Shown: positions 49,101 to 58,543 of the stretch, piece after piece | Layout of the letters: each line of letters begins with the position of its first letter | How positions within the stretch are numbered: position 1 is the stretch's first letter | Assembly (NCBI RefSeq): GCF_028690125.1 | Contig: NZ_JAQVBV010000004.1 | Span: forward strand, 124,001-188,000 | Length of the DNA: 64,000 bases | Origin: Bacteroides sp. | GTDB lineage: Bacteria > Bacteroidota > Bacteroidia > Bacteroidales > Bacteroidaceae | Direction of reading: 5' to 3' | Made by a program: the position numbers and the translations under genes | The notes under the pieces: generated by a model | Told to the model about the DNA's origin: nothing | The model's database searches: none | The model's input: only the letters and a program-made list of their open reading frames with translations

Positions 49101-51809
49101 ACTATGTATGATATTTCATTAGATAAAATATCGAGGAGGGGAATGAACTTTAGTTTGTACTATGAAAGGAATCTGACAAATATTTATTGGGACCAATATA
49201 ATGCTGATTATAACTTATTTCACTATATGGAGCATACTAATTATCTTAAAGTTCCGGGGATAGTTTATGATCATTTTGCGAACCAGCCGTCCTATGATTT
49301 TTTGGATGATCCTTTTGAAGAATATATGATATATGAAATAAATTATGCACCCTATGAAAAACGGAAAATGCTATCTATGACAGGGGCGACATCAACTTTA
49401 GATATTGAAAATCTCATATCAGCACGATCAAAGAGTGATAGTAATCTTCCCGGGGCAGGAATACTACCTGAAGCAACAACTGACATTCGTACCAATCTTT
49501 CCGAAACTGCTTTCTTCTATCCGCAACTTCGTACCAATGATCGGGGAGAAATTTCATTCTCATTCACAATGCCCCAAAGCCTGACGCGTTGGAATTTCCG
49601 TGGTTATTCTCATACCAAAGAGATGATACTGGGCACATTAGATAGTGTGGCTACTACAAGCAAAGAGTTTATGCTGATTCCGAATCTCCCGCGTTTTGTA
49701 CGTGTGGGAGACAAGACTTCCATTGCTGCTTCTATTTCTAATATGACGGGTAAGGTTCAATCGGGAACAGTGAGCATGATTCTTTTTGATCCGGTAACGG
49801 ATAAAGTAATAAATACGCAGAAACAGAATTTTACTATAGAGGCAGGAAAGATAATTGGTGTGAACTTCTTATTTACGGTAAGTGATAAATGCCAAGTTTT
49901 AGGTTGTCGGATGATAGCTGATAGCGGAACATTTAGTGATGGCGAACAACAACTACTTCCGGTGCTAAGCAATACAGAACATCTGGTTGAGGCTCTTCCA
50001 ATACCTGTTCGTGGAGAAGAAACACGTACTTTCTCACTTGATAGTTTGTTTAATCATCACAGTGCCACAGCTACCGATCGTAAACTAACGATTGAATTTA
50101 CAGGTAATCCGTCTTGGTATGCTGTTCAGACATTACCTTCACTGGCACTTCCTACGAATGATAACGCTATTTCCTGGGCTACTGCTTATTACTCGAATAC
50201 ATTGGCTGCCTATATTGTGAATAGTCAGCCACGTATAAAGGCTGTATTCGATAGTTGGAAACTGCAGGGTGGAACAAAACAAACCTTCCTGAGTAACTTG
50301 CAAAAGAATCAGGAGGTAAAAAACATTCTTCTCTCTGAATCTCCCTGGATGTTCGAAGCTCAAACGGAAGAGCAACAGAAAGAACGGATAGCTACTTTGT
50401 TTGATTTGAATAATATTCGTAGTAATAATAGTGTAGCTTTGTCGAGATTAAAGGAGCTGCAAGAGTATGGCTATTGGTCGTGGTATAAGGGTATGGAAGG
50501 TAGTCGTTATCTCTCTACTTATATAATAAAATTAAATTCCCGTCTGGCTATGCTCACCGGTGAGAAACTGCCTGATACTGCATTGCAAATGCAACAAACA
50601 GCTTTCTCCTATCTCCATGAATCTGTTTTGGAAGAATATAAAAGCTTTCTTAAGGATCGGAAAAACGGAGTGAACTCTACAGGCCTTTCAAGAAATATCC
50701 TGGATTATCTTTATCTGATCGCTATCTCAGGAGAGGAAGTCCCAGTTGCCAATAGAGCTGCGTATGCTCATTATTTGTCGAAAGTAGGTGAACTACTTTC
50801 ATCTTCTTCGATGGATAGTAAAGCTATTGCCGCAATCATATTGATGAAGGCAGGGCGAATGAATGAAGCGCAGGAGTTTATTGCTTCACTGAAAGAACAT
50901 CTCACGAGAACCGATGAACAGGGTATGTTCTTTGCTTTCAATGAAAGTTCGTATGCTTGGGGTAGTGTGAAAATTCAGGCACATGTTGATGTAATGGAAG
51001 CCTTGTCGTTGGCTGGTGGCAACGATGCAATTGTGGAAGAAATGAAACTCTGGCTGTTGAAACAGAAACAAATTCAGCAATGGGATTCTTCAATAGCAAG
51101 TGCTGAAGCTGTTTATGCTTTATTGATGAAGGGTACTAATTTACTCGATAATCAGGGAGATACGCGGATTACAATAGCTGATAACGTTTTGGAAACAAAT
51201 TCTCCCAATAAAACCTCTGTTCCGGGATTAGGATATATCAAGCATTCGTTTACTCAAAAGAATGTAGTTGATGCCCGTACCATTCAGGTGGAAAAGAAAA
51301 ACGCGGGTATAGCCTGGGGAGCTGTTTACGCCGAATATGAATCACCTATTCGTGATGTAAAACAACAAGGTGGAGACTTGAATGTACGTAAACAGCTGTA
51401 TGTAGAGCGTATCGTAAATGATACGATTCAGTTGCAGCCAATTACTAAGAATACGATTCTTGAAGTGGGTGATAGAGTCGTTTCCCGTTTGAGTATTCAT
51501 GTCAGTCGTTCAATGGACTTTATTCAGTTGAAAGATCAGCGTGGTGCGTGTTTTGAACCCATTGACAATATTTCCGGCTATAATTGGAAAAATGGATTTG
51601 GTTATTATATTGATTTCAAAGACGCTTCCACCAACTTCTTCTTCGATCATTTAGTAAAAGGAGTCTATGTACTAGAGCATAGTTATCGCGTGAGTCGTGA
51701 AGGTATCTATGAAACAGGTTTAGCTACCATACAGTGTGCTTATGCACCGGAATATGTATCTCGTTCTGCTTCGACAATAGTGGAAGTATATTCCTCTTTG
51801 ACAAAGTAA
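46128..51809 (+). CDS. Alpha-2-macroglobulin-like protein, tandem copy 2
   Basis: Second paralogue, 1893 residues, same order of parts as copy 1. Signal peptide 1-22 (MKIRQICMGILLC, cleavage near TQAQ); TPR-like helical region; MG2 signature DRSLYRPGQTVYVKG at 537; divergent segment 1001-1119; A2M domain from 1120 (IRTNLSETAFFYPQLRTN); helical domain with SWYKGMEGSRYLSTY; C-terminal macroglobulin domain. The thioester CxEQ is missing here too (LPTNDNAISWA). Outside the divergent segment it is close to copies 1 and 3 even at the DNA level, showing descent by tandem duplication. Likely periplasmic; target unknown. Confidence 0.88.
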   Translation: MKIRQICMGILLCLISIPGTQAQTFKKLWKQVEQAEKKSLPETVVKLTDVIYQKGKKEKNSPQMLKAYMWRMKHRDIIVPDSFYVGLQGLEQWAQQTDVPMDRAILHSLIAGFYADYVDKNQRQLRDREEIVGEVPTDMREWTERMFIESVKLHTRKAMEDSVLLLKTSSRNYAPFVELGETSGYYHHNMYHLLAFRSIDALSKIMRFSREEENIKQDIVRLYENMFSVYQREDDKEGYILTYLSYLKRQRPMNEKGIESLAIDEKKGLEGLAQHPYLAKLNTLIEDYKSFDICAEIYIAEVEYLMGKNQLVMAMQLCDEAIQLYPQYRRVNDLKNLRKSILIPSLAVRTLQVAFPGKEVKIRASHKNIDGFTVRLYLAGKLMSEQQYSVVRPESYCLQDTVFTLKIPEQVGKYRMCIVPDKSEVKDMEQDLMVTRFKVLTCSLPEQKYKVLTLDAQTGHPVPNACITLYNKDGEVLQQFTTGLEGEIVFPWKSEYEHLIATKDDDTAMPKQNTGRERDFGYYINDEIKEKVILLTDRSLYRPGQTVYVKGIAYNQKMDSAHVVPNKEYIVSLKDANHQEIGKNTLKTNEFGSFYTEFIIPAVCQNGAFELVTSAGSRIIEVEEYKRPTFDITFEKQQNSYRLGDEVLLQGKVQAYNGVLLQNATVAYRISYSAYELWRIIDHKNVTSGEVTADEDGKFTIPVRLDGDKRCENNEKISYRYEIEAIVRNAAGETQTSTYTVSAGSHSLNLHVALPSRNCKDDLVNLAFETQNLNGELVEVDGTYRLFRVKDQSGNELEESPVATGTFVSNKTMMLDWKNIPSGLYVLRMLVKDNQGKEMTNEVKTTLFSKDDRCPPVKTPIWQYYYKTDFDETHPAVFYFGTSNKNAYVMVDILTGKQMLESRRLVLSDSIVRFEFPYHQSYGAGIAVNLCMVADGEVYQESVRLKKREPNEELTMKWDVFRDRLRPGEKEEWKLTIKTPQGKAANAEMLATMYDISLDKISRRGMNFSLYYERNLTNIYWDQYNADYNLFHYMEHTNYLKVPGIVYDHFANQPSYDFLDDPFEEYMIYEINYAPYEKRKMLSMTGATSTLDIENLISARSKSDSNLPGAGILPEATTDIRTNLSETAFFYPQLRTNDRGEISFSFTMPQSLTRWNFRGYSHTKEMILGTLDSVATTSKEFMLIPNLPRFVRVGDKTSIAASISNMTGKVQSGTVSMILFDPVTDKVINTQKQNFTIEAGKIIGVNFLFTVSDKCQVLGCRMIADSGTFSDGEQQLLPVLSNTEHLVEALPIPVRGEETRTFSLDSLFNHHSATATDRKLTIEFTGNPSWYAVQTLPSLALPTNDNAISWATAYYSNTLAAYIVNSQPRIKAVFDSWKLQGGTKQTFLSNLQKNQEVKNILLSESPWMFEAQTEEQQKERIATLFDLNNIRSNNSVALSRLKELQEYGYWSWYKGMEGSRYLSTYIIKLNSRLAMLTGEKLPDTALQMQQTAFSYLHESVLEEYKSFLKDRKNGVNSTGLSRNILDYLYLIAISGEEVPVANRAAYAHYLSKVGELLSSSSMDSKAIAAIILMKAGRMNEAQEFIASLKEHLTRTDEQGMFFAFNESSYAWGSVKIQAHVDVMEALSLAGGNDAIVEEMKLWLLKQKQIQQWDSSIASAEAVYALLMKGTNLLDNQGDTRITIADNVLETNSPNKTSVPGLGYIKHSFTQKNVVDARTIQVEKKNAGIAWGAVYAEYESPIRDVKQQGGDLNVRKQLYVERIVNDTIQLQPITKNTILEVGDRVVSRLSIHVSRSMDFIQLKDQRGACFEPIDNISGYNWKNGFGYYIDFKDASTNFFFDHLVKGVYVLEHSYRVSREGIYETGLATIQCAYAPEYVSRSASTIVEVYSSLTK

Positions 51810-52306
51810 GTCGTAATGAAATACTGCAAATTCTATTCAAACTGTATGATTTTAACATTTGGAATTGTTGCCTTTAATAATATGGGGACTGAAATATATC
51901 GTAGCTTTTTTAGTTTGGATGAGCCCAAATAGCAAATATAAACACATTATTTTACTGCTGACTTGAGAGTTTTCGTTTATGGAAGGGAGCCTGGCAAAAT
52001 AAAAAATAAAAAAGTAGAAGCTGTTTGTGGAATTAGCGTGAGTTCTGCATCTATATATTAACACTAATAAAAAATGATATTAATAAAATAGATATAGAAG
52101 CCATGAAAATAAAATCATTTAAAGCAATTATAGGTATACAACCAATGTTAGTTGCCTTTCTGAGGAAATGCGAATCTCATAATGATGAACAGAATTATTA
52201 TATTCAGGGAGGATAATACGCTATTCATGATTTAGACTGAAAAGTACAAGTTTTTGAATATAATTATTTATAGTAAGGTGATTCTTGAATTAAAAATGAA
52301 GAAGTT
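51810..52306. other. Spacer between A2M-like copies 2 and 3
   Basis: 497 bp without the inverted repeat found in the preceding spacer and without a clear terminator. It contains one small frame (52103-52216, listed separately). The last 90 bp upstream of copy 3 are AT-rich with GAAG (52298-52301) as a possible ribosome-binding site. Confidence 0.45.
52103..52216 (+). CDS. Possible 37-residue peptide or gene remnant
   Basis: ATG 52103 opens a 37-codon frame (MKIKSFKAIIGIQPMLVAF at its start, ending IQGG) closed by TAA 52214-52216. The amino-acid mix is natural and begins with a basic, then hydrophobic stretch. The upstream AGAAGCC is a weak ribosome-binding site at best. It may be a small gene, the 5' remnant of a deleted gene between duplicated copies, or chance. 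Confidence 0.25.
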   Translation: MKIKSFKAIIGIQPMLVAFLRKCESHNDEQNYYIQGG

Positions 52307-55300
52307 ATGAATATAAAGTTGGTTGGCATAGTCATGCTGTTATGTCTGGCAAGTATTCCGGGTATACAAGCACAATCTTTTGACGAATTATGGAAGCAGG
52401 TAGAGCAAGCCGAAAAGAACAAATTGCCCCGAACCTTAGTAGACCTAACGGATAAAATTTACCGGAAGGCAGAGAAGAAAAAGGACTCTCCTCAAATGCT
52501 GAAAGCCTATATGTGGCGAATGAAATATCGTGAAACGATTGCTCCCGATAGCTTTTATATTAACCTGGAAGGGCTGGAGCAATGGGTGCAACAAACAAAA
52601 GTACCCATGGACCGTGCCATTTTACATTCGCTGATTGCCGGAATTTATACAGACTATGCTCTTCAAAACAGGTGGAAACTTCAGAGTCAGAAGCAAATAG
52701 TAGGTAAAATACCTAGTGATATAAAAGAATGGACCGCCAATCTGTTTATAGAGAAAATACAGATGCATACCCGCGAAGCATTGAAAGATTCTGTACTGTT
52801 ACTGAAAACTTCTTCTCGTACCTATATGCCGTTTGTCGAATTAGGCGAAGCAAGTGAGTATTATCATCATGATATGTATCATTTGCTGGCTTCTCGCAGC
52901 ATTGAAGCTTTAACGAAAATAGACAAATTTGATTTGAGCCAGGGTAAAAATATGAAGCCAGAAATTGCTACACTCTATAAAAATATGATTTCCACTTATC
53001 GAAAGAAAGAAGATAAGGAAGGAATCTTGTTAGCTTCTTTAGATTACCTCAGATGGCAGAATACTACGAGATATGACAAAAAAAACGTACCTGTAAAAGG
53101 ACAAGAAACAGGAATTGACTTATCCGAAAACTTTTATATAGCCGGATTGAATGAGCTGATTACTGACTATCAATCTTTGGAAGTATGTGCGGAAGTGTAT
53201 CGGGCAAAAGTATATTATATTCTTTGGAGAGAACAGTGGGTGACAGCTTTGCAACTATGTGATGAGGCCATTCGTCTGTATCCTGATTATTACAGAATCA
53301 ATATCTTGAAGAATATTCGAAAGAATATTCTATGCACTTCTTTATCAGTAGATATATCTTCCACTGCCTATCCGGGCGAGAAGATCGATTTAAAAGCAAA
53401 TCACAAAAACTTGGATGGATTTACTATTCAACTTTATCAGTCAAAGAATCTGATATCGGAGCAACATTATTCATTGACTCGTTCAGAAGAATATCAATTG
53501 CAAGATACTGTTTTCACATACAATGCCCCGGAAAAGCTAGGAGCCTATATGATGCGTGTCGTACCTGATAATCCAACTGAAAAGGTCATCGAGAAAGAAT
53601 TTGCTGTGACTCGTATTAAGGTATTGACTTGTCCCTTGCCACAGAATCACTTAGCCATTTTCACACTGGATGCGCAAACAGGATATCCTATTCCGAATAC
53701 ACGAGTTACTTTTTACGAAGGTGAGAATGGATTGCAAAGGTTTCTCGACACAGGAGAAGATGGGAAGGCGGATATTCTTCGGTTTAACTACAATTATTTG
53801 GTGGCTACGAAAGGTGACGACACGGCTATGTTGAAACAATTTAATAATGGGGGAGGAGTCGGACGTTTTGATGATAATAGAGTATTAGAGAGAGTAATAC
53901 TGCTGACAGACAAAGCCTTATATCGTCCCGGACAAACTGTATATGTGAAAGGAATAGCCTATAAGATGGAGAAAGATTCGACTTATGTAATTCCGGATGA
54001 AGAATATACACTTTCTTTGATGGATGCAAATAAACAGGAAGTAGGAAATAAAACGCTGCGTACCAATGATTTTGGTTCATTCACAACTGACTTTGCCTTG
54101 CCTTACACTTGCCTGAATGGTAAGTTCAGACTGGAGACTCCGTATGGAGAATGCAATATCCTGGTAGAAAATTATAAACGCCCCACCTTTGATATTACCT
54201 TTGAAAAACAACAAGGGAGTTATCAACTGGGAGATGAGGTACAGGTAAAAGGTAAAGTGCAATCTTATAGCGGTGTACAGTTACAGAATCTTTCTGCAAA
54301 ATATACGATAGAGCGCTTGGCTTATAGACTTGGGCATACTATGCAAAATGTGCAGATTTCTTCGGGTGAGGTAATGGTAGATGGTAAAGGAGAATTTTCA
54401 ATACCGGTATATCTGGACGAAGATCAACGTTACACGAATGATGATAAGATATATTATCACTATCAGATACAGGCTACTGTTACAAATGCTGCGGGTGAAA
54501 CACAAACGTCTTGCGATCTTATCACTGCCGGCAACCACTCACTAAACTTACAAGTGATTTGTGAAAGGAAAATAAATAAGGAGGATTCTACATCGGTAAT
54601 GTTCAAAGTACAGAATTTGAGTATGCAGCCGATGGAGATGCAAGGTACCTATCGTTTGTTCCGCATCAAAGATAAATTGATGAAAGAACTGGAAGAAGTG
54701 CCGGCTGTAACCGGAACATTTATTACCAATAAAGCCATGAAGCTTGATTGGAAAAATATTCCTTCGGGTGTGTATATGCTAAAGATGTCGGTTAAAGATA
54801 ATCAAGATAAAGAAGTGGAAGCAGTTACCGATGTTGCTCTCTTTTCTATCAACGATACACGTCCGCCTGTTGAAACTCCGGTCTGGTTCTATAAAGATAA
54901 TCTTCAGTTTGATGCAACGCATCCCGCCGTATTCTATTACGGTACGTCGGAGAAAGATGCGTATGTAATGGTAAATGTATTCAATCAGACAGAGTTGGTA
55001 GAGAGTAAAGTCTTGATTTTATCCGATTCGATTGTACGTTTTGAATATCCTTATAAGGAGACTTATGGAGATGGCATTACTGTTAATCTCTGTATGGCAA
55101 AGAATGGCAAGTGGTATCAGGATGAATTACGTCTGGAAAAACGAGTTCCTGAAGATAAGTTGTCAATGAAATGGGAGGTATTTCGTGATAAGTTGTATCC
55201 CGGCCAGAAAGAAGAATGGAAATTGACGATTAAAGCTCCTCAGGGGGAGGCTGCCGATGCCGAGATGTTAGCAATGATGTACGACGCATCATTGGATAAG

Positions 55301-57970
55301 ATATCTCTTGACCAACCTATGTATTTTTTGCCACAAAAACGGAGAATGCTTCCATTCATTCGTTGGAGGACTGGAGGAATTCTGAGATACGAGTTTAATT
55401 ATTGGAATATTGACTATCTGAAGACTCCTTCATTGGAGTATGATAGGTTTGCAAAGCAATCATCACCAGATAATGATATAAAATTAGAGGAGGGTTTTAC
55501 TACAGATGAAAAAGTCATAGGAATTGCCGGACGAAAGATAAGCGATGAAAATCTATTCAAACAATTTAAAGCGAGGACATCAGCGAATCCAAATGCCCTC
55601 ACAGGTAGTATAGTATTGCCGGAGAAACCATACCTTGCAGTAGCTGCTGATATTCGTACCAACCTTCTCGAAACAGCGTTCTTTTATCCGCAACTTCGTA
55701 CGAACAAACAGGGAGAAGTCTCTTTCTCTTTCACTGTGCCCGAAAACCTCACACGTTGGAACTTTCGTGCATATTCACATACAAAAAACATGATGCTGGG
55801 TACATTGAACGGCGAAGCTACCACAAGCAAGGAGTTTATGCTAACTCCGAATCTTCCTCGTTTTGTACGTGTGGGAGACAAGACTTCTATTGCCGCTTCC
55901 ATTTCCAATAGTACAGGCAAAATGCAATCGGGAATTGTAAGTATGATTCTTTTTGATCCGATGACGGATAAAGTAATCAGTACACAAAAACAGGACTTTA
56001 CAGTAAAAGCAGGTAAGACAATCGGTGTGAACTTCCTGTTTACTGCCACTGATGAATATGAGATTCTAGGTTGCCGCATGATAGCTGATAGCGAAATATT
56101 TAGCGATGGCGAACAGCAACTACTTTCGGTATTAAGTAATAAAGAACATTTGGTTGAAACTCTTCCGATGCCAATTCGTGGAGAAGAGACACGTACTTTC
56201 TCACTCGATACTCTGTTCAATCGCCACAGCACAACAGCTACCAGTCGTAAACTAACAGTTGAGTTTGCCGGCAATCCATCTTGGTATGCTGTTCAGGCAT
56301 TGCCTTCACTGGCACTTCCTACCAATGCTGATGCATTTTCGTGGGCTACTGCTTATTATGCAAATACATTGGCTACATACATCCTAAACAATCAGCCCCG
56401 TATAAAGAGTGTATTTGACAGTTGGAAACTGCAAGGCGGGACGAAAGAAACTTTTGTAAGTAATCTGCAAAAGAACCAGGAGGTTAAGAATATTATTCTT
56501 TCCGAATCTCCTTGGGTACTTGAAGCTCAAACGGAAGAACAGCAAAAAGAACGGATAGCGACTCTATTCGATTTAAATAATATCTTTAACAATAACTCTG
56601 CTGCATTGATGATGTTAAAAAACTTGCAAAATCCTGACGGTGGTTGGTCATGGTATATGGGAATGGATAGTAGCCCCTATGTTACTGCCTTTATCTTAGG
56701 AATGAATGCCCGCCTGACTATGCTCACCCATACAGCACCAGCCGATCCTATATCAGTGATGCAGAAAGCAGCTTTTAACTATCTCCATAAATCTGCTTTG
56801 AAGGAATATAAGGAAATTCTTGATGTCCAGAAAAAGGAAAAGAAATTTATAGGTATTTCAGGAAGTATCTTAAACTATTTATATCTGATTGCTATTTCAG
56901 GTGAGAAAGTTCCTGCTGCCAATAAAGAAGCCTATACTTATTACTTATCCAAAGTCAGCGAATTACTTTCCTCTTCTTCCGAGGATGCGAAAGCTTTCGC
57001 TGCCATTATATTGACTAAAGCTGGAAAAGTTGAAGAAGCGCAAAAGTTTATTGCTTCTTTGAAAGAACATCTGACGAAGACAGATGAACAAGGTATGTTC
57101 TTTGACTTCAATGACAATCCATATACTTGGAGTGGTATGAAACTCCGGACACATGTTACCGTAATGGAAGCATTAACTCTGGTTGGTGGCAATGATGCAA
57201 CTTTGGAAGAAATGAAACTTTGGCTACTAAAACAGAAGCAAACTCAGCAATGGCGCTCTCCGTTAGCCAGTGTGGATGCTATATATGCTTTATTGATGAA
57301 AGGTACTAATCTTCTCAATAACCAAGAGAATCTGCAAATCTCAATAGCCAACGAAACATTCCAAACTAACTCTCCGGACAAGACTACTATTCCCGGATTG
57401 GGATATATTAAACGTACGTTTACTCAACAGGATATAGTTGATGCCCGCACCATTAAAGTGGAGAAAAAAAGTCCGGGAATGGCCTGGGGAGCTGTTTATG
57501 CCGAATACGATTCACCGATTCGTAATGTGAAGCAACAAGGTGAAAAACTGAATGTCCAGAAAAAGTTATATGTGGAGCGAATGGCAGCAACTAATACCCC
57601 TCAATTGGAACCTATCACTGACAAAACACTTCTTCGTGTAGGCGATAAAGTCATTTCCCGTTTGAGTATTCGTGTAGATCGCTCCATGGACTTTGTTCAG
57701 TTGAGAGATCAGCGTGGCGTTTGCTTCGAACCTATTGGTAATCTCTCCGGCTATCATTGGAATAACGGACTTGGTTATTATATCGATATAAAAGATGTCA
57801 GCACTAATTTTTTCTTCGATCGTTTGGTAAAAGGAGACTATATCTTGGAATACAGTTATCGCGTGAGTCGTGAAGGAACTTATGAAACAGGAATGGCTAC
57901 TCTACAATGCGCTTATGCACCGGAGTATGCTTCATATTCTGGTTCAATGACGGTGGAAGTCACTAAGTAA
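52307..57970 (+). CDS. Alpha-2-macroglobulin-like protein, tandem copy 3
   Basis: Third paralogue, 1887 residues. Signal peptide 1-22 (MNIKLVGIVMLLC, cleavage near IQAQ); TPR-like region; MG2 signature DKALYRPGQTVYVKG at 535; divergent segment 999-1115; A2M domain from 1116 (IRTNLLETAFFYPQLRTN); helical domain with DGGWSWYMGMDSSPYVTA; C-terminal macroglobulin domain. The thioester is absent (LPTNADAFSWA, itself a little different from the other two copies). No penicillin-binding protein 1C gene lies nearby, although many thioester-type bacterial macroglobulins are paired with one. The following 573 bp have no obvious terminator. Confidence 0.88.
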   Translation: MNIKLVGIVMLLCLASIPGIQAQSFDELWKQVEQAEKNKLPRTLVDLTDKIYRKAEKKKDSPQMLKAYMWRMKYRETIAPDSFYINLEGLEQWVQQTKVPMDRAILHSLIAGIYTDYALQNRWKLQSQKQIVGKIPSDIKEWTANLFIEKIQMHTREALKDSVLLLKTSSRTYMPFVELGEASEYYHHDMYHLLASRSIEALTKIDKFDLSQGKNMKPEIATLYKNMISTYRKKEDKEGILLASLDYLRWQNTTRYDKKNVPVKGQETGIDLSENFYIAGLNELITDYQSLEVCAEVYRAKVYYILWREQWVTALQLCDEAIRLYPDYYRINILKNIRKNILCTSLSVDISSTAYPGEKIDLKANHKNLDGFTIQLYQSKNLISEQHYSLTRSEEYQLQDTVFTYNAPEKLGAYMMRVVPDNPTEKVIEKEFAVTRIKVLTCPLPQNHLAIFTLDAQTGYPIPNTRVTFYEGENGLQRFLDTGEDGKADILRFNYNYLVATKGDDTAMLKQFNNGGGVGRFDDNRVLERVILLTDKALYRPGQTVYVKGIAYKMEKDSTYVIPDEEYTLSLMDANKQEVGNKTLRTNDFGSFTTDFALPYTCLNGKFRLETPYGECNILVENYKRPTFDITFEKQQGSYQLGDEVQVKGKVQSYSGVQLQNLSAKYTIERLAYRLGHTMQNVQISSGEVMVDGKGEFSIPVYLDEDQRYTNDDKIYYHYQIQATVTNAAGETQTSCDLITAGNHSLNLQVICERKINKEDSTSVMFKVQNLSMQPMEMQGTYRLFRIKDKLMKELEEVPAVTGTFITNKAMKLDWKNIPSGVYMLKMSVKDNQDKEVEAVTDVALFSINDTRPPVETPVWFYKDNLQFDATHPAVFYYGTSEKDAYVMVNVFNQTELVESKVLILSDSIVRFEYPYKETYGDGITVNLCMAKNGKWYQDELRLEKRVPEDKLSMKWEVFRDKLYPGQKEEWKLTIKAPQGEAADAEMLAMMYDASLDKISLDQPMYFLPQKRRMLPFIRWRTGGILRYEFNYWNIDYLKTPSLEYDRFAKQSSPDNDIKLEEGFTTDEKVIGIAGRKISDENLFKQFKARTSANPNALTGSIVLPEKPYLAVAADIRTNLLETAFFYPQLRTNKQGEVSFSFTVPENLTRWNFRAYSHTKNMMLGTLNGEATTSKEFMLTPNLPRFVRVGDKTSIAASISNSTGKMQSGIVSMILFDPMTDKVISTQKQDFTVKAGKTIGVNFLFTATDEYEILGCRMIADSEIFSDGEQQLLSVLSNKEHLVETLPMPIRGEETRTFSLDTLFNRHSTTATSRKLTVEFAGNPSWYAVQALPSLALPTNADAFSWATAYYANTLATYILNNQPRIKSVFDSWKLQGGTKETFVSNLQKNQEVKNIILSESPWVLEAQTEEQQKERIATLFDLNNIFNNNSAALMMLKNLQNPDGGWSWYMGMDSSPYVTAFILGMNARLTMLTHTAPADPISVMQKAAFNYLHKSALKEYKEILDVQKKEKKFIGISGSILNYLYLIAISGEKVPAANKEAYTYYLSKVSELLSSSSEDAKAFAAIILTKAGKVEEAQKFIASLKEHLTKTDEQGMFFDFNDNPYTWSGMKLRTHVTVMEALTLVGGNDATLEEMKLWLLKQKQTQQWRSPLASVDAIYALLMKGTNLLNNQENLQISIANETFQTNSPDKTTIPGLGYIKRTFTQQDIVDARTIKVEKKSPGMAWGAVYAEYDSPIRNVKQQGEKLNVQKKLYVERMAATNTPQLEPITDKTLLRVGDKVISRLSIRVDRSMDFVQLRDQRGVCFEPIGNLSGYHWNNGLGYYIDIKDVSTNFFFDRLVKGDYILEYSYRVSREGTYETGMATLQCAYAPEYASYSGSMTVEVTK

Positions 57971-58543
57971 TCCTACAGTGTCCAAAGCCATATACTTAGA
58001 TCAAATCTTAGTTTGAATGACAACTATGCCAATCATCAGGCTGAAAAACCGGTTTGTCAAAACTCAAACTGTGAGAATTTAATTTTACGCAAGGCCGCTA
58101 AGAGATTTTGTATCAACGTTTGCTCTCACGCTTTCATTTACTACTTCAATCCCTTTGTTCATCATAGTTGCAACAATTAGAGCAACTATGGTGGCAGAGT
58201 GGCAGCACCATTGGCCCTCACTGTGTATAAAGTAACGGTTCTTATTCTGTTTTTTTCTTATTGCAAAATGTGTAAATGCTTTATATTTCTTCTGTAAACA
58301 ATAGACATAGAACAAATACAATACCAGGGATTCTACTAATTTCTACCAGTTAATACCCATCTCTTCTCCAAGTCATTGCTTTTTTCCTTTATCCCTAAGA
58401 AGATTGTTCACTAGAAATTTATATCTTTGCATTGGTTAAATTAATGGTTTAAACATAATTATTTAAAAAGAACTCTGTAAATCTTTGATATACAATGTAT
58501 CAAATAAAACTTCTACATTTGTGCATCAAACAAAATATATTAT
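57971..58543. other. Intergenic region before the DUF1573 gene
   Basis: 573 bp. A 78-codon minus-strand frame (58085-58321) has no initiation signal and no family likeness and is not accepted. Two dyads sit side by side: CATAGTTGC/GCAACTATG (58163-58171/58182-58190) and ATGGTG/CACCAT (58188-58193/58206-58211), overlapping by three bases. This 140-bp part is more GC-rich than its surroundings and could be the remnant of a mobile or deleted segment. Confidence 0.4.
58484..58521 (+). promoter_or_regulatory. Promoter and operator-like dyad of DUF1573-meaB
   Basis: TACATTTG (58514-58521) matches the -7 consensus, 22 bp before the ATG. Directly upstream, 58484-58504 is a perfect 7-bp inverted repeat TTTGATA-7-TATCAAA, placed where an activator or repressor would sit; a -33 at normal spacing is not evident. 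Confidence 0.5.

Noticed and set aside
58085..58321. 78-codon minus-strand frame
   Set aside because: No start signal, mixed composition and no recognisable domain.
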